DNA of 64,000 bases from Sulfitobacter donghicola DSW-25 = KCTC 12864 = JCM 14565 (GCF_000622405.1 NZ_JASF01000005.1:2108001-2172000); one strand, 5' to 3'; shown: positions 9,956 to 18,605, numbered from the stretch's first letter. Program-made: numbers and translations. The notes: generated by a model from the sequence alone, not told the origin.

Positions 9956-11084
9956 TCTGACAGGTGCCGAGATTTTGGGGCGGGCAGGGCTTCACCGTGA
10001 CGGGCTGTCCTTTGCGGATGGCGTGATCGTTGATGCTCCTGTGGGGCGTGCAGTTGATCTAAGCGGGTATCTGGTGCTGCCCGGTATTGTCGATGTGCAT
10101 GGGGACGGGTTTGAACGCCACCTTGCCCCCCGTCGCGGCGCGATGAAGGATATGGCCGAGGGCCTGATCGCCGTCGAGGCCGAGCTGGCAGCAAACGGCA
10201 TCACCACCGCAACCTTGGCCCAGTTCATCAGCTGGGAAGGGGGCGTGCGCGGGCTAGAGTTCGCCGAAGAGGTGTTTAGCCACCTGCGCGATGTCGCGCC
10301 AAAGATGGTGACCGATCTACGCGGCCAGCTGCGCTTTGAAACCTATCAGCTAGAACTATATGACGAGCTGCCAGCCAAGATGGACGAATGGGGGCTGCGG
10401 TATATCGTGTTTAACGATCACCTCCCGCATGACCGCCTCAAGGAGGGTCGCCAGCCGCGCAGGTTGGTTTCCCAAGCCTTAAAGGCGCGGCGCAGTCCTG
10501 AAAACCATTTGGCGCTGATGCAATCGCTTGAGTCTTATGCGGATGAGGTTCCCTCGGCGCTGGATTGGTTGTGTGGGCAACTGGGGCAACGCGGCATCGC
10601 CATGGGCAGCCACGACGACGCCACCGCCCCGCAACGCGCAGCATGGGCCAAACGCGGCGTAAACGTGGCCGAGTTCCCCGAAACGCTAGAAGCCGCCGAA
10701 GCAGCAAAAGAGGGCGGCGGCATCGTGGTTATGGGATCGCCCAACGTGGTGAGAGGCGGGTCGCACAACCTGAATGTGTCGGCTGTAGACCTGATTGCCA
10801 TGGGGTACTGCGATGCCCTTGCTTCGGATTACCATTACCCCAGTGCGCGGCGTGCGGCGCTGATGTTGTGGCAAAACGGCATGCTGGATTTGGCTGGTGC
10901 GTGGTCTTTGGTCTCTGCCGGACCTGCGGCCGTGCTGGGCCTGTCAGATCGGGGCACCCTAGAGGCGGGCAAACGCGCTGATATGGTTGTGCTGGATCGT
11001 GACAGCCTGCGGGTGGCTGCCACGTTGGTTCAGGGGCGTGTCAGCTATATGAGCGGTGACATCGCCGCGCGGTTCATGGGCTAG
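9942..11084 (+). CDS. phnM: PhnM-type alpha-D-ribose 1-methylphosphonate 5-triphosphate diphosphatase
   Basis: Amidohydrolase-superfamily protein of 380 residues. The metal motif in [15 protein letters not shown] near residues 48-62 and the late [10 protein letters not shown] match PhnM, which removes pyrophosphate in the C-P lyase pathway. The GTG start at 9942 is preceded by GAGAGG and overlaps the end of the lipase gene. None of the other C-P lyase genes (phnG-L) is near, so this is an orphan; it may serve a distant phn cluster or have another substrate. The stop is only three bases from the convergent purK stop. Confidence 0.8.
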   Translation: MLNLDLTGAEILGRAGLHRDGLSFADGVIVDAPVGRAVDLSGYLVLPGIVDVHGDGFERHLAPRRGAMKDMAEGLIAVEAELAANGITTATLAQFISWEGGVRGLEFAEEVFSHLRDVAPKMVTDLRGQLRFETYQLELYDELPAKMDEWGLRYIVFNDHLPHDRLKEGRQPRRLVSQALKARRSPENHLALMQSLESYADEVPSALDWLCGQLGQRGIAMGSHDDATAPQRAAWAKRGVNVAEFPETLEAAEAAKEGGGIVVMGSPNVVRGGSHNLNVSAVDLIAMGYCDALASDYHYPSARRAALMLWQNGMLDLAGAWSLVSAGPAAVLGLSDRGTLEAGKRADMVVLDRDSLRVAATLVQGRVSYMSGDIAARFMG

Positions 11085-11087
11085 GGG

Positions 11088-12155
11088 CTAGCGCGTAACC
11101 CTGTTCACGTGACCCATTTTCCGACCCGCCTTGGTTTCGACCTTGCCATATAGGTGAATGGCACAGTTGGGTTCCTTGGCGAGGGCGGGGATCGCGTCAA
11201 CATCGTCACCGATCAGGTTTTCCATCACGACATCCGCGTAACGCGTGCCATCACCCAGTGGCCAGCCCGCGATGGCGCGGATGTGCTGCTCAAACTGATC
11301 AACTGCGCAGCCGTTCTGTGTCCAATGGCCCGAGTTATGGACCCGCGGGGCGATCTCATTCACGATTAGCCCTTGTGGCGTCACAAACAGCTCAACCCCC
11401 ATTACGCCGACATAGTCCAGCGTGTTCAGGATCTTGGCGGCCAACAGCACGGCATCCGTCCGCAAGCGCGGCGGCAGCTTTGCTGGAACAGTGGTGGTGT
11501 GCAGGATACCGTCGCGGTGGATGTTTTCGCCGGGATCGTAACAGGCGATTTCGCCCTGCGGGTTGCGCGCCGCGATGATCGAAATTTCGATGCTGAAGTT
11601 CACAAACCCTTCCAGCACCGCAGGCGCACCCGCCATATCGGCAAGGGCTGTTGCCGCATCCTCAGGCGTTTTCAGGCGCGATTGGCCTTTGCCATCGTAA
11701 CCAAAGCGGCGGGTTTTCAGGATCGCGGGTGTGCCAACGCTGGCCACAGCCGCGTCAAGGCTGGCGGCATCAGTAACGTCTGCGAAAGGCGCAACCGTCA
11801 GGCCAATGTCCTGAAGAAAGGTCTTTTCTACCAACCTGTCTTGGGAGGTGCCAAGCGCGCGGCGGTTGGGGTGGATCGGGGTAATCGCCTCGATCACATC
11901 CAGCGCTTCGGTCGGGATGTTTTCGAATTCATAGGTGACCAGATCAACCGACTGCGCAAAGGCGGTCAGCGCGGCGGTGTCGTCATAGGCTGCGGTGGTC
12001 ACCGCATTGGCGACGTCTGCGGCGGGCGGGTTGCTACCGGGTTCATAGATGTGGGTGCGCAGACCCAAACGGGCGGCCGCCACGCTGAGCATGCGGCCCA
12101 ATTGGCCGCCCCCCAGAATACCAATCGTTGCACCAGTGGGGAGAGGATTAGTCAT
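11088..12155 (-). CDS. purK: N5-carboxyaminoimidazole ribonucleotide synthase
   Basis: ATP-grasp enzyme that carboxylates AIR with bicarbonate in purine synthesis. It has 355 residues from the ATG at 12155, where the family N-terminus [16 protein letters not shown] begins; an upstream extension to 12224 inside purE is rejected. Other landmarks are [21 protein letters not shown] and the late [14 protein letters not shown]. The start overlaps the end of purE by eight bases, the usual purE-purK coupling. Confidence 0.95.
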   Translation of the reverse strand: MTNPLPTGATIGILGGGQLGRMLSVAAARLGLRTHIYEPGSNPPAADVANAVTTAAYDDTAALTAFAQSVDLVTYEFENIPTEALDVIEAITPIHPNRRALGTSQDRLVEKTFLQDIGLTVAPFADVTDAASLDAAVASVGTPAILKTRRFGYDGKGQSRLKTPEDAATALADMAGAPAVLEGFVNFSIEISIIAARNPQGEIACYDPGENIHRDGILHTTTVPAKLPPRLRTDAVLLAAKILNTLDYVGVMGVELFVTPQGLIVNEIAPRVHNSGHWTQNGCAVDQFEQHIRAIAGWPLGDGTRYADVVMENLIGDDVDAIPALAKEPNCAIHLYGKVETKAGRKMGHVNRVTR

Positions 12156-12636
12156 CGGTAGGAACTTCCGGAATAGAGGCGGAAAGGGCGTCACGCCACG
12201 CATCAAGGCGTGCGGCGATTGCATCGTCTTTCAACGCAAGGATGCCAGCGGCCATCAAGGCAGCATTTGCAGCACCAGCTGACCCGATCGCCATGGTGGC
12301 AACGGGAAATCCGCGTGGCATTTGAAGAATGGAATACAGGCTATCAACACCCGACAAAGCGCGGGTTTGCACAGGCACGCCCACAACAGGCACACGCGTC
12401 TTTGACGCCATCATACCGGGCAGGTGGGCCGCACCCCCAGCGCCAGCAATGATCACCTGTAGCCCGCGATCAACAGCCGTTTTGCCGTATTCCCACAAAC
12501 GATCAGGCGTGCGGTGGGCCGAGACGATGCGCGTCTCGTATGCGATGCCCAGCTCATCCAGCAATGTTGCGGCTTCGCGCATGGTGGACCAGTCAGACTG
12601 GGAACCCATAATAATACCAACGGGGGGAGTGCTCAT
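12148..12636 (-). CDS. purE: N5-carboxyaminoimidazole ribonucleotide mutase
   Basis: Second step of the PurK-PurE route, moving the carboxylate from N5 to C4 of the imidazole. The 162 residues fit the class I family. The N-terminal [12 protein letters not shown] and the AHRTPDR segment near residue 41 carry substrate-binding residues, followed by [13 protein letters not shown]. It heads the purEK unit on the minus strand. Confidence 0.97.
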   Translation of the reverse strand: MSTPPVGIIMGSQSDWSTMREAATLLDELGIAYETRIVSAHRTPDRLWEYGKTAVDRGLQVIIAGAGGAAHLPGMMASKTRVPVVGVPVQTRALSGVDSLYSILQMPRGFPVATMAIGSAGAANAALMAAGILALKDDAIAARLDAWRDALSASIPEVPTDD

Positions 12637-12733
12637 AGCGCTGCGGCCTTTACGTCAAAGTTTCGAAGCCGGCACTATAGCCAGCTAACAGGGGAGGGCA
12701 ATGTGGTGAGGCAATTTGCGTCGCCGTTTGCAC

Positions 12734-12958
12734 CTAGGCGATAATGTCGGGGGTTAAACGGTCTTCGATCTGGGCGATCCGGTCTTTCAGCATCAATTTG
12801 CGCTTTTTTAATCGCCGCATGGTCAACTGATCGGATGTGCCGCGTTCATTTAGGGCATCAATGGCATCATTCAGGTCGCTGTGCTCGCGGCGAAAGACTT
12901 CCAATTCGACGCGCAAGACCTCATCGGTTTTCATAGAGAGATCGGTAGGTGCATTCAT
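12734..12958 (-). CDS. YdcH/DUF465 family small coiled-coil protein
   Basis: Small charged protein of 74 residues, almost all helix. The C-terminal half RLKKRKLMLKDRIAQIE matches the DUF465 (YdcH) pattern. The function is unknown. The ATG at 12958 is preferred over the TTG seven codons earlier because the family usually starts near this point. It is monocistronic between purE and the heat-shock pair. Confidence 0.8.
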   Translation of the reverse strand: MNAPTDLSMKTDEVLRVELEVFRREHSDLNDAIDALNERGTSDQLTMRRLKKRKLMLKDRIAQIEDRLTPDIIA

Positions 12959-13022
12959 GGCTGTGATTCTCGCTAACAACTATAGTTTTATTCATAAGCG
13001 TTAATCGCTTTGTCGCATAGCC

Positions 13023-13051
13023 CTTGCGCCACGCGGCAACTATTCCCATAT
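13023..13051 (+). promoter_or_regulatory. RpoH (sigma-32)-type promoter of the hsp20 operon
   Basis: CTTGCG at 13023-13028 and CCCATAT at 13045-13051, separated by 16 bases, agree with the heat-shock sigma pattern (CTTG... and CCCATNT). The small heat-shock gene begins about 70 bases downstream, which fits the regulon. Confidence 0.65.
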
Positions 13052-13121
13052 TCATGGGGTGTCGTTGCCAATCATGGGACGGCCCAAGACTGTCGCTTGA
13101 GATGAAAAGGACGTGTCGCTG

Positions 13122-13535
13122 ATGACGAAACTAACGCTGGCTTCCTATCCCCACATGCTGGGATTCGAACAGTTGGAAAGGGTGCTGGAACGCAGCGCTA
13201 AATCCGGCAACGAGGGCTATCCGCCTTTCAATATTGAACAAACCTCCGAGCGAAGCTATCGCATCACGCTGGCTGTTGCAGGTTTTGCAGAGGATGAACT
13301 GTCGATCACCGTCGAGGACCGCCAATTGGTTATCCGTGGTCGGCAAAAAGACGACAGCGAAGGCCGCGTGTTCTTGCATCGTGGAATCGCTGGGCGCCAG
13401 TTTCAGCGCAGTTTTGTGCTGGCCGATGGTGTCGAAGTGGGCGAGGCGCTTATGGAAAACGGTCTGCTGCACGTGGACCTGACCCAAGCCAAACCTGAAA
13501 CCGTTGTGCAAACAATCAATATCCGAAAGGGGTAG
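13122..13535 (+). CDS. Hsp20 family small heat-shock protein (IbpA-like)
   Basis: Alpha-crystallin-type holdase that keeps unfolded proteins from aggregating. It has 137 residues from ATG 13122; a GTG three codons earlier is an alternative with poorer spacing from AAAAGG. The crystallin domain spans roughly residues 35-137: PPFNIEQTSERSYRITLAVAG, VEDRQLVIRG and a final MENGLLHVDL strand. The usual IxI tail is seen as INI. A heat-shock promoter lies upstream and a DUF1150 gene follows immediately, the common alphaproteobacterial pairing. Confidence 0.92.
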   Translation: MTKLTLASYPHMLGFEQLERVLERSAKSGNEGYPPFNIEQTSERSYRITLAVAGFAEDELSITVEDRQLVIRGRQKDDSEGRVFLHRGIAGRQFQRSFVLADGVEVGEALMENGLLHVDLTQAKPETVVQTINIRKG

Positions 13536-13539
13536 AGCT

Positions 13540-13761
13540 ATGGAAAATACCGAAATGACAGGACCGCAGGACCGGACCGTATACGTCAAAACGATTGCCG
13601 TAACCGATCTGCCCCGCGAAGTGCGCGATCAGGCCGAAGGGCTGGACCAATTATATGCGGTTCATGATGCCAAGGGGCAGCAGCTTGCCCTTGTGGGGGA
13701 TCGCAAGCTGGCCTTTGATTTGGCGCGCGAACATAATTACGCGCCTGTTTTGGTGCATTAG
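13540..13761 (+). CDS. DUF1150 family protein
   Basis: Small protein of 73 residues, starting at ATG 13540 behind GAAAGGGG. The segments YAVHDAKGQQLALVGDR and AFDLAREHNYAPVLVH match DUF1150. The function is unknown; in alphaproteobacteria the gene commonly sits directly after an hsp20 gene, as here with only four bases between them, suggesting a role in the heat-shock response. A terminator closes the two-gene operon. Confidence 0.85.
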   Translation: MENTEMTGPQDRTVYVKTIAVTDLPREVRDQAEGLDQLYAVHDAKGQQLALVGDRKLAFDLAREHNYAPVLVH

Positions 13762-13792
13762 GGCCACCTGCAAAGGCGCCGAAGCAAATCAG

Positions 13793-13819
13793 GGGATCGC
13801 AGAAATGCGGTCCCTTTTT
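13793..13819 (+). terminator. Terminator of hsp20-DUF1150 operon
   Basis: Nine-base stem GGGATCGCA / TGCGGTCCC (one wobble) with a GAAA loop, followed by TTTTT, 31 bases after the DUF1150 stop. Confidence 0.9.
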
Positions 13820-13939
13820 CCGTTGAAAGGGCATGCGCCAGAAAAACAGTGACGCAAGGGTGTCAGCGCTAAAGCCAAGGTATGAATTGACCTGCGCTTG
13901 GGGTCTGCGCAGTATCTCCTTGGGAAGAGGAGCGTTTTT

Positions 13940-15100
13940 ATGAAGCCATTTAATTTCAACACATCTGCCAGCATTAGATTTGGCGCTGGGCTTTTGGCTC
14001 AGATCGGGGATATGACCAAAGCCGAAATTGGCTCGCGGGTGTTGCTTGTCACGGATCCGGGGATGATGGCCACTGGGATCGTTGAAAAGGCCTTGGCTGC
14101 TTTGCAGGAGGCGGGGGTCGCGGTCACGCTCTATCAGGATGTTAAGGCTGATCCGCCCGAAGAGGTGATAAACCACTGTGCGCAATTGGCGATCCAGTCA
14201 AAGGTGCAAGGGGTCATCGGATTGGGCGGCGGGTCTTCGTTAGATGTGGCAAAGCTGGTGGCGTTGCTGGGGATGGGGCGCGAAAGCCTCAAAGATGTCT
14301 ACGGTGTCGGCAATGCCAAGGGGCCGCGGTTGCCTCTGATTTTGGTGCCCACGACATCGGGCACAGGCTCTGAAGTGACGCCAATTTCTATCGTGACAAC
14401 GGGTGAGAGCGAAAAAATGGGCGTTGTCTCACCGGTTCTTTTGCCTGACATCGCGCTGCTTGACCCAGAGCTGACATTGGGCTTGCCACCCCATATCACG
14501 GCGGCAACTGGGATTGATGCGATGGTCCACGCGATCGAGGCCTATGCCTCGGCCAGCCCAAACAACAATCCGATTTCCCGCAAGCTATCGACCGAAGCCT
14601 TGCAACTGATGGGGGCATCGTTGGAAACAGCAGTGCATTCGGGCGATAATATACAGGCGCGCTCGGACATGTTGCTGGGATCAATGCTGGCAGGGCAGGC
14701 GTTTGCCAACTCACCTGTGGCGGCGGTTCATGCGCTGGCCTATCCGATTGGCGGGCATTTCCATGTGCCACACGGGTTATCGAATGCGCTGGTCCTCCCC
14801 TATGTGCTGCGCTTCAACGCAGAAGTTGCCCCAGAGCCATATGCCGAAATTGCAGGTTTCGCCTTTCCGGAATTGGCAAAAATTACAGATGTGAAAGAGC
14901 GGGCAATGGCCTTTTGTGATGCAATGGCCGCGCTGTCCCAGCGCTGCGGTCTGCAACAAAGCCTGCGAGAGATGGATATCCCAAAAGACGTCCTGCCCAA
15001 GCTTGCAAGCGATGCGATGAACCAGACACGCCTGCTGGTGAATAACCCACGCGAACTTTCAGAGGCTGACGTGTTGGGGATCTACACCGCAGCTTGGTAG
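13940..15100 (+). CDS. Iron-containing (group III) alcohol dehydrogenase
   Basis: 386 residues from ATG 13940, which is preceded by GAAGAGGAG; an in-frame upstream start is rejected. The NAD-binding signature GLGGGSSLDVAK lies near residues 94-105 and the TTSGTGSEVTP segment follows. The metal-ligand region AVHALAYPIGGHFHVPHG near residues 263-280 carries the histidines typical of the family. It oxidises or reduces primary alcohols or aldehydes; the substrate is unknown. It is a single gene ended by a hairpin shared with the convergent YeeE gene. Confidence 0.9.
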   Translation: MKPFNFNTSASIRFGAGLLAQIGDMTKAEIGSRVLLVTDPGMMATGIVEKALAALQEAGVAVTLYQDVKADPPEEVINHCAQLAIQSKVQGVIGLGGGSSLDVAKLVALLGMGRESLKDVYGVGNAKGPRLPLILVPTTSGTGSEVTPISIVTTGESEKMGVVSPVLLPDIALLDPELTLGLPPHITAATGIDAMVHAIEAYASASPNNNPISRKLSTEALQLMGASLETAVHSGDNIQARSDMLLGSMLAGQAFANSPVAAVHALAYPIGGHFHVPHGLSNALVLPYVLRFNAEVAPEPYAEIAGFAFPELAKITDVKERAMAFCDAMAALSQRCGLQQSLREMDIPKDVLPKLASDAMNQTRLLVNNPRELSEADVLGIYTAAW

Positions 15101-15116
15101 AGGTTGGCCGCGATTG

Positions 15117-15146
15117 AAAAGGCCAACCCGTTAGGGCTGGCCTTTG
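15117..15146. terminator. Bidirectional terminator between iron-ADH and YeeE gene
   Basis: Stem AAAGGCCA-A-CCC / GGG-C-TGGCCTTT with a GTTA loop, between two convergent genes. The minus-strand copy ends in TTTT. Its sequence is nearly identical to the terminator at 16475-16506. Confidence 0.8.
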
Positions 15147-15181
15147 GTCGTTTTGGGTGCAAAAGCTGCTGGTTAGCAGGA

Positions 15182-15775
15182 TTATTCTGCAGGCACTTCG
15201 GCAGCTGTTGGCCCCCCGACAAGGCGATCAGGCAAAACAAACGCGACACCGATCAGGATCAGGCCCAGAATAACACCAAGGATATCACCTGGCAGAGTAG
15301 ACACCCCTGAGAACTTTGATCCCGGAACCGCGCCAAGGGTAACCTTGCCACCAGCGATGCTGTTCAACAGGCCGCTGGCCTCCCATGCGGGGTAAGTTGC
15401 CATATAGGCCGCTGCACCCAAAAGGCCCCCAGCAATAAAGAACAATGCGTCTTTGCGACCAGAAGCCGCTGCGCAAACCCCTGTGCCGGGGCAGTAGCCG
15501 GAAGCAGCCCAGCCAATACCCAACATGATCCCGCCGATAAAGACGCCGACATATGCGGATTTAACGCTCATATGGGCAACATCGACCAAGCCAAGCATCT
15601 GGCCCACAAACATCAATGTCGACCCAACACCAATCGCCAGCAAGATTGTCTTCATGAGGTGTAGATGCTTGAGGGCCAGCATTTTGCCGATCCAGTCAGG
15701 GCTGGTGGCGCCAATGCGATCCAAAGTGGCACCAAAGATGCCGCCGATTACGAGAGCAAGAATAATGGATGACAT
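15182..15775 (-). CDS. YeeE/YedE family membrane protein (sulfur transport), second half
   Basis: 197 residues, hydrophobic, with several predicted membrane helices. The conserved cysteine motif GYCPGTGVCAAASGRKDALFF near residue 98 matches the thiosulfate/sulfur uptake family of YeeE (TsuA), where cysteines relay the sulfur compound through the pore. With its partner immediately upstream it probably forms a split two-protein YeeE transporter. The partner's stop lies three bases before this start. The adjacent sulfate activation gene supports a sulfur role. Confidence 0.85.
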   Translation of the reverse strand: MSSIILALVIGGIFGATLDRIGATSPDWIGKMLALKHLHLMKTILLAIGVGSTLMFVGQMLGLVDVAHMSVKSAYVGVFIGGIMLGIGWAASGYCPGTGVCAAASGRKDALFFIAGGLLGAAAYMATYPAWEASGLLNSIAGGKVTLGAVPGSKFSGVSTLPGDILGVILGLILIGVAFVLPDRLVGGPTAAEVPAE

Positions 15776-15778
15776 GGT

Positions 15779-16330
15779 TTAGGCCTCCTTTTTAAACATG
15801 ATCAGGGCGGTCGGAACGGCAGCAGCAAACGCGCCAGCGGCAAAGATGTAGCCGGACAGGGATGTTTGCATCATGCCCGACATCATATGGCCAGACGTAC
15901 AGCCACCAGCCAGACGCGCACCGTAAAGTACGATAAAGCCAGAGATAAATACGGCGATGTAGCGTTTGGTTGATGAATCGCCAAAGTTGGCGCGCCAAAT
16001 CGCTGGGACCGCACGATCAGAGGCAGTGATGCCGCCGCGTGCCATTGCAGAAACTGCCGCGCCAATAACCATAGCGATGACAAAGACAAAACTATAATTG
16101 ATCGGGTTCGCCGCGCTCTTGGCGTATTTACCGTTGGACTTGGCCATATAGGCGTTTGTAGATGTATAGCCTTCATCGGTTTGGGTGATAAAATTAGGAT
16201 TGACGGCATCTGCGACGATACCGTCAAGAATGACAAACTGGGTGCTTACGCCAATAGGTTTGACCAGCAAAACAGCCAGAAAGAAAACAAAGCCTAACAA
16301 GACCCCGCCAGTTTTCCAGTTTAGTGGCAT
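15779..16330 (-). CDS. YeeE/YedE family membrane protein (sulfur transport), first half
   Basis: 183 residues from ATG 16330, preceded by a strong AGGAGG. Predicted helices near residues 5-25, 75-98 and 120-183. The motif GGCTSGHMMSGMMQTSLSG near residue 143 holds the conserved Cys of the family. It is the first gene of a two-gene unit with the next YeeE protein. An exact FNR-type site lies about 70 bases upstream, so oxygen-dependent control is likely. Confidence 0.85.
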   Translation of the reverse strand: MPLNWKTGGVLLGFVFFLAVLLVKPIGVSTQFVILDGIVADAVNPNFITQTDEGYTSTNAYMAKSNGKYAKSAANPINYSFVFVIAMVIGAAVSAMARGGITASDRAVPAIWRANFGDSSTKRYIAVFISGFIVLYGARLAGGCTSGHMMSGMMQTSLSGYIFAAGAFAAAVPTALIMFKKEA

Positions 16331-16399
16331 TGTGCCTCCTCCTTTAGGAATTGAACTCACTTGGATGAGGTTTTTTGCATACACATTCACACATTCGAA

Positions 16400-16413
16400 T
16401 TGATGTGGATCAA
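16400..16413 (-). promoter_or_regulatory. FNR/FnrL-type binding site upstream of the YeeE pair
   Basis: TTGAT-GTGG-ATCAA is an exact match to the FNR/Anr consensus TTGAT-N4-ATCAA. Its centre lies about 76 bases before the start of the first YeeE gene and no other gene starts nearby. Activation or repression under low oxygen by FnrL is an inference. Confidence 0.75.
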
Positions 16414-16474
16414 TATTTTGGAAAAATGAAAAAGTGACGTGGCGGCACTTTTGGGGCAGGGGGGCTTTGAAACG

Positions 16475-16506
16475 AAAAAAGGCCAGCCCGTTGGGGCTGG
16501 CCTTTG
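16475..16506 (-). terminator. Terminator of the sulfate adenylyltransferase gene
   Basis: Stem AAAGGCCAGCCC / GGGCTGGCCTTT with a GTTG loop; on the minus strand it is followed by TTTTTT. It lies 24 bases after the stop of the gene at 16530. Confidence 0.9.
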
Positions 16507-16529
16507 ATTTTCTTTTGCTGAAGAAAGGC

Positions 16530-18605
16530 TTAGCCTTTGATCAGGCCCATGCTTTCCAGCTTGAGCAGAACTTGGTGTGCGCAGTTGTCTACGTCAACAT
16601 TTTCTGTCTCAACGCTCAGCTCGGGGCTGACTGGAACATCGTAAGGGTCTGAGATCCCTGTGAATTCCTTGATCTTGCCTTCGCGCGCCAGTTTGTACAG
16701 GCCTTTGCGGTCGCGGCGTTCACATTCCTCGATCGAGGTCGCAACATGCACTTCAACAAAGGCACCAAAGGCTTCGATGTCTTCACGTACCGCGCGGCGC
16801 GTGGTGGCATAAGGCGCGATAGGCGCACAGATGGCGATGCCGCCGTTTTTGGTGATCTCGGACGCAACATAGCCGATGCGGCGGATGTTCAGATCGCGGT
16901 GCTCTTTGCTAAAGCCCAGCTCGGAAGACAGGTTTTTGCGCACGATGTCACCGTCCAACAATGTCACAGGGCGGCCGCCTTGTTCCATCAGCTTGACCAT
17001 CAACGCGTTGGCGATGGTGGATTTACCGGAACCGGAGAAGCCTGTGAAGAATACGGTGAAACCCTGTTTCGCGCGCGGTGGCTTGGTGCGGCGCAGCTCT
17101 TTTACAACTTCAGGGAAGGAGAACCACTCAGGGATTTCCAGACCTTCAGCCAAGCGGCGGCGCAGTTCCGTGCCCGAGATGTTCAGGATGGTCACATCGT
17201 CTTTGTCTTTGATTTCGTCCATGGCTTCGTACTGGGCGCGCTCTGCTACCCAAACCATGTGTTTGAAATCGACCATTTCGATGCCCATTTCTTCCTGATT
17301 GGCGCGGAAGAGCTCTTGTGCGTCATAGGGGCCGTAGAAATCTTCGCCCTGCGAGTTCGAGCCAGGGCCCGCGTGGTCGCGGCCAACGATGAAGTGCGTG
17401 CAGCCGTGGTTTTTACGGATCAGACCGTGCCAAACGGCCTCACGTGGGCCAGCCATACGCATGGCAAGGTTCAGCAAAGACATGGCTGTTGTTGCTTGTG
17501 GGTACTGGTCCAGAACTGCCTCATAGCAGCGCACGCGGGTAAAGTGGTCCACATCGCCGGGCTTTGTCAGGCCAACAACAGGGTGGATCAACAGGTTCGC
17601 TTGGGCTTCACGTGCCGCGCGGAATGTCAGCTCTTGGTGGGCGCGGTGCAGCGGGTTGCGGGTTTGGAATGCAACCACTTTGCGCCAGCCCATTTTGCGG
17701 AAATGCGCACGCATTTCGTTAGGTGTGTCGCGGCGCGATTTGAAGTCATAGTGAACGGGCTGCTGGATGCCTGTGACAGGGCCGCCAAGGTATACTTTGC
17801 CCGCTTGGTTGTGCAGGTAGTTTACCGCTGGGTGCGCGTCATCATCGGCGCCGAATACTTTTTCCGCTTCGCGCGCTTTGTTTGGGACCCAGTTGTCGGT
17901 GACAGTCATGGTCGCCAGAATAACGCCTTCTTGGTCGCGCAACGCGATGTCTTGGCCTGCTTCCAGTGAGGCGGCAAAGTCTTCGGACACATCCAGCGTG
18001 ATTGGCATTGGCCACAGGCTGCCGTCGGCAAGGCGCATGTTTTCAACAACACCGTCATAGTCTTCTTCGGTCAGGAAGCCTTTCAGCGGGTTGAACCCGC
18101 CGTTCATCAGCAGTTCCAGATCGCAGATCTGACGGGGTGTCAGATCGTGGCTAACCAGATCAGCGGCTTCAAGTTTCAGCTTTTCCGCGCTGTCATACGA
18201 CACATACAGCTCTGGAATGGGGGCAAGGTTGTTTTGCATGAGTTTAGTCCTGATTTTTAAAGGAGAATGGTCCGAAGCTGTGCCTGTCAGTTCAGCGTGC
18301 AACGCTTCATATTCAGCAAATTTTCGGGATAAAAATTGGTTGGCGATGCGGTTCTTTTCGGCCTCGCCACGCGGGGTAATCGCATAGGCATAACGGGCGC
18401 GTTTGTCTGGCCCGTTATGGTCACTGATACTGACAAGCCCTGCGTCGGTTGCTTGGCGCAAAAGCGCGTTAAACCGTCCCAAAGATACGCCAATAGCCGC
18501 CGCAGTCGCGCGCTGGGACGCGGAAGGCGCGTTGTCCAGCTGCCGCAGCAGGCGGAACATTTGATCCTCCTGCTCGGAGGTGACTTTTTCGGGCGAGATT
18601 GCCAT
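16530..18605 (-). CDS. MarR-like wHTH fused to sulfate adenylyltransferase / adenylylsulfate kinase
   Basis: One 691-residue frame with three domains. Residues 1-122 form a winged helix like the EPS-associated MarR group (TIGR04176): SQRATAAAIGVSLGRFNALL as the HTH, YAYAITPRGEAEKNRIA as the wing and FLSRKFAEYEALHAEL as the closing helix. Residues 123 to about 510 are ATP sulfurylase with QTRNPLHRAHQEL and VGRDHAGPG. Residues from about 520 to 691 are APS kinase with P-loop GFSGSGKST and LDGDIVRKNL. Together the enzyme domains make PAPS from sulfate and ATP. An internal ATG at 18239 with AGGA eight bases before it would give the usual 569-residue enzyme alone. Two palindromes lie just upstream of the long start. 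The long start has a weak ribosome binding site and a stop four codons upstream. Confidence 0.9.
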   Translation of the reverse strand: MAISPEKVTSEQEDQMFRLLRQLDNAPSASQRATAAAIGVSLGRFNALLRQATDAGLVSISDHNGPDKRARYAYAITPRGEAEKNRIANQFLSRKFAEYEALHAELTGTASDHSPLKIRTKLMQNNLAPIPELYVSYDSAEKLKLEAADLVSHDLTPRQICDLELLMNGGFNPLKGFLTEEDYDGVVENMRLADGSLWPMPITLDVSEDFAASLEAGQDIALRDQEGVILATMTVTDNWVPNKAREAEKVFGADDDAHPAVNYLHNQAGKVYLGGPVTGIQQPVHYDFKSRRDTPNEMRAHFRKMGWRKVVAFQTRNPLHRAHQELTFRAAREAQANLLIHPVVGLTKPGDVDHFTRVRCYEAVLDQYPQATTAMSLLNLAMRMAGPREAVWHGLIRKNHGCTHFIVGRDHAGPGSNSQGEDFYGPYDAQELFRANQEEMGIEMVDFKHMVWVAERAQYEAMDEIKDKDDVTILNISGTELRRRLAEGLEIPEWFSFPEVVKELRRTKPPRAKQGFTVFFTGFSGSGKSTIANALMVKLMEQGGRPVTLLDGDIVRKNLSSELGFSKEHRDLNIRRIGYVASEITKNGGIAICAPIAPYATTRRAVREDIEAFGAFVEVHVATSIEECERRDRKGLYKLAREGKIKEFTGISDPYDVPVSPELSVETENVDVDNCAHQVLLKLESMGLIKG
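18248..18251 (-). promoter_or_regulatory. Internal ribosome binding site for the enzyme-only product
   Basis: AGGA eight bases before the in-frame ATG at 18239, which begins MQNNLAPIPELYVSYD, the usual N-terminus of the bifunctional sulfate-activating enzyme. It decides whether a second, shorter product is made. Confidence 0.5.

Noticed and set aside
12156..12224. Longer purK start inside purE
   Set aside because: The purK family N-terminus starts at the ATG at 12155; the extra residues are unlike the family.
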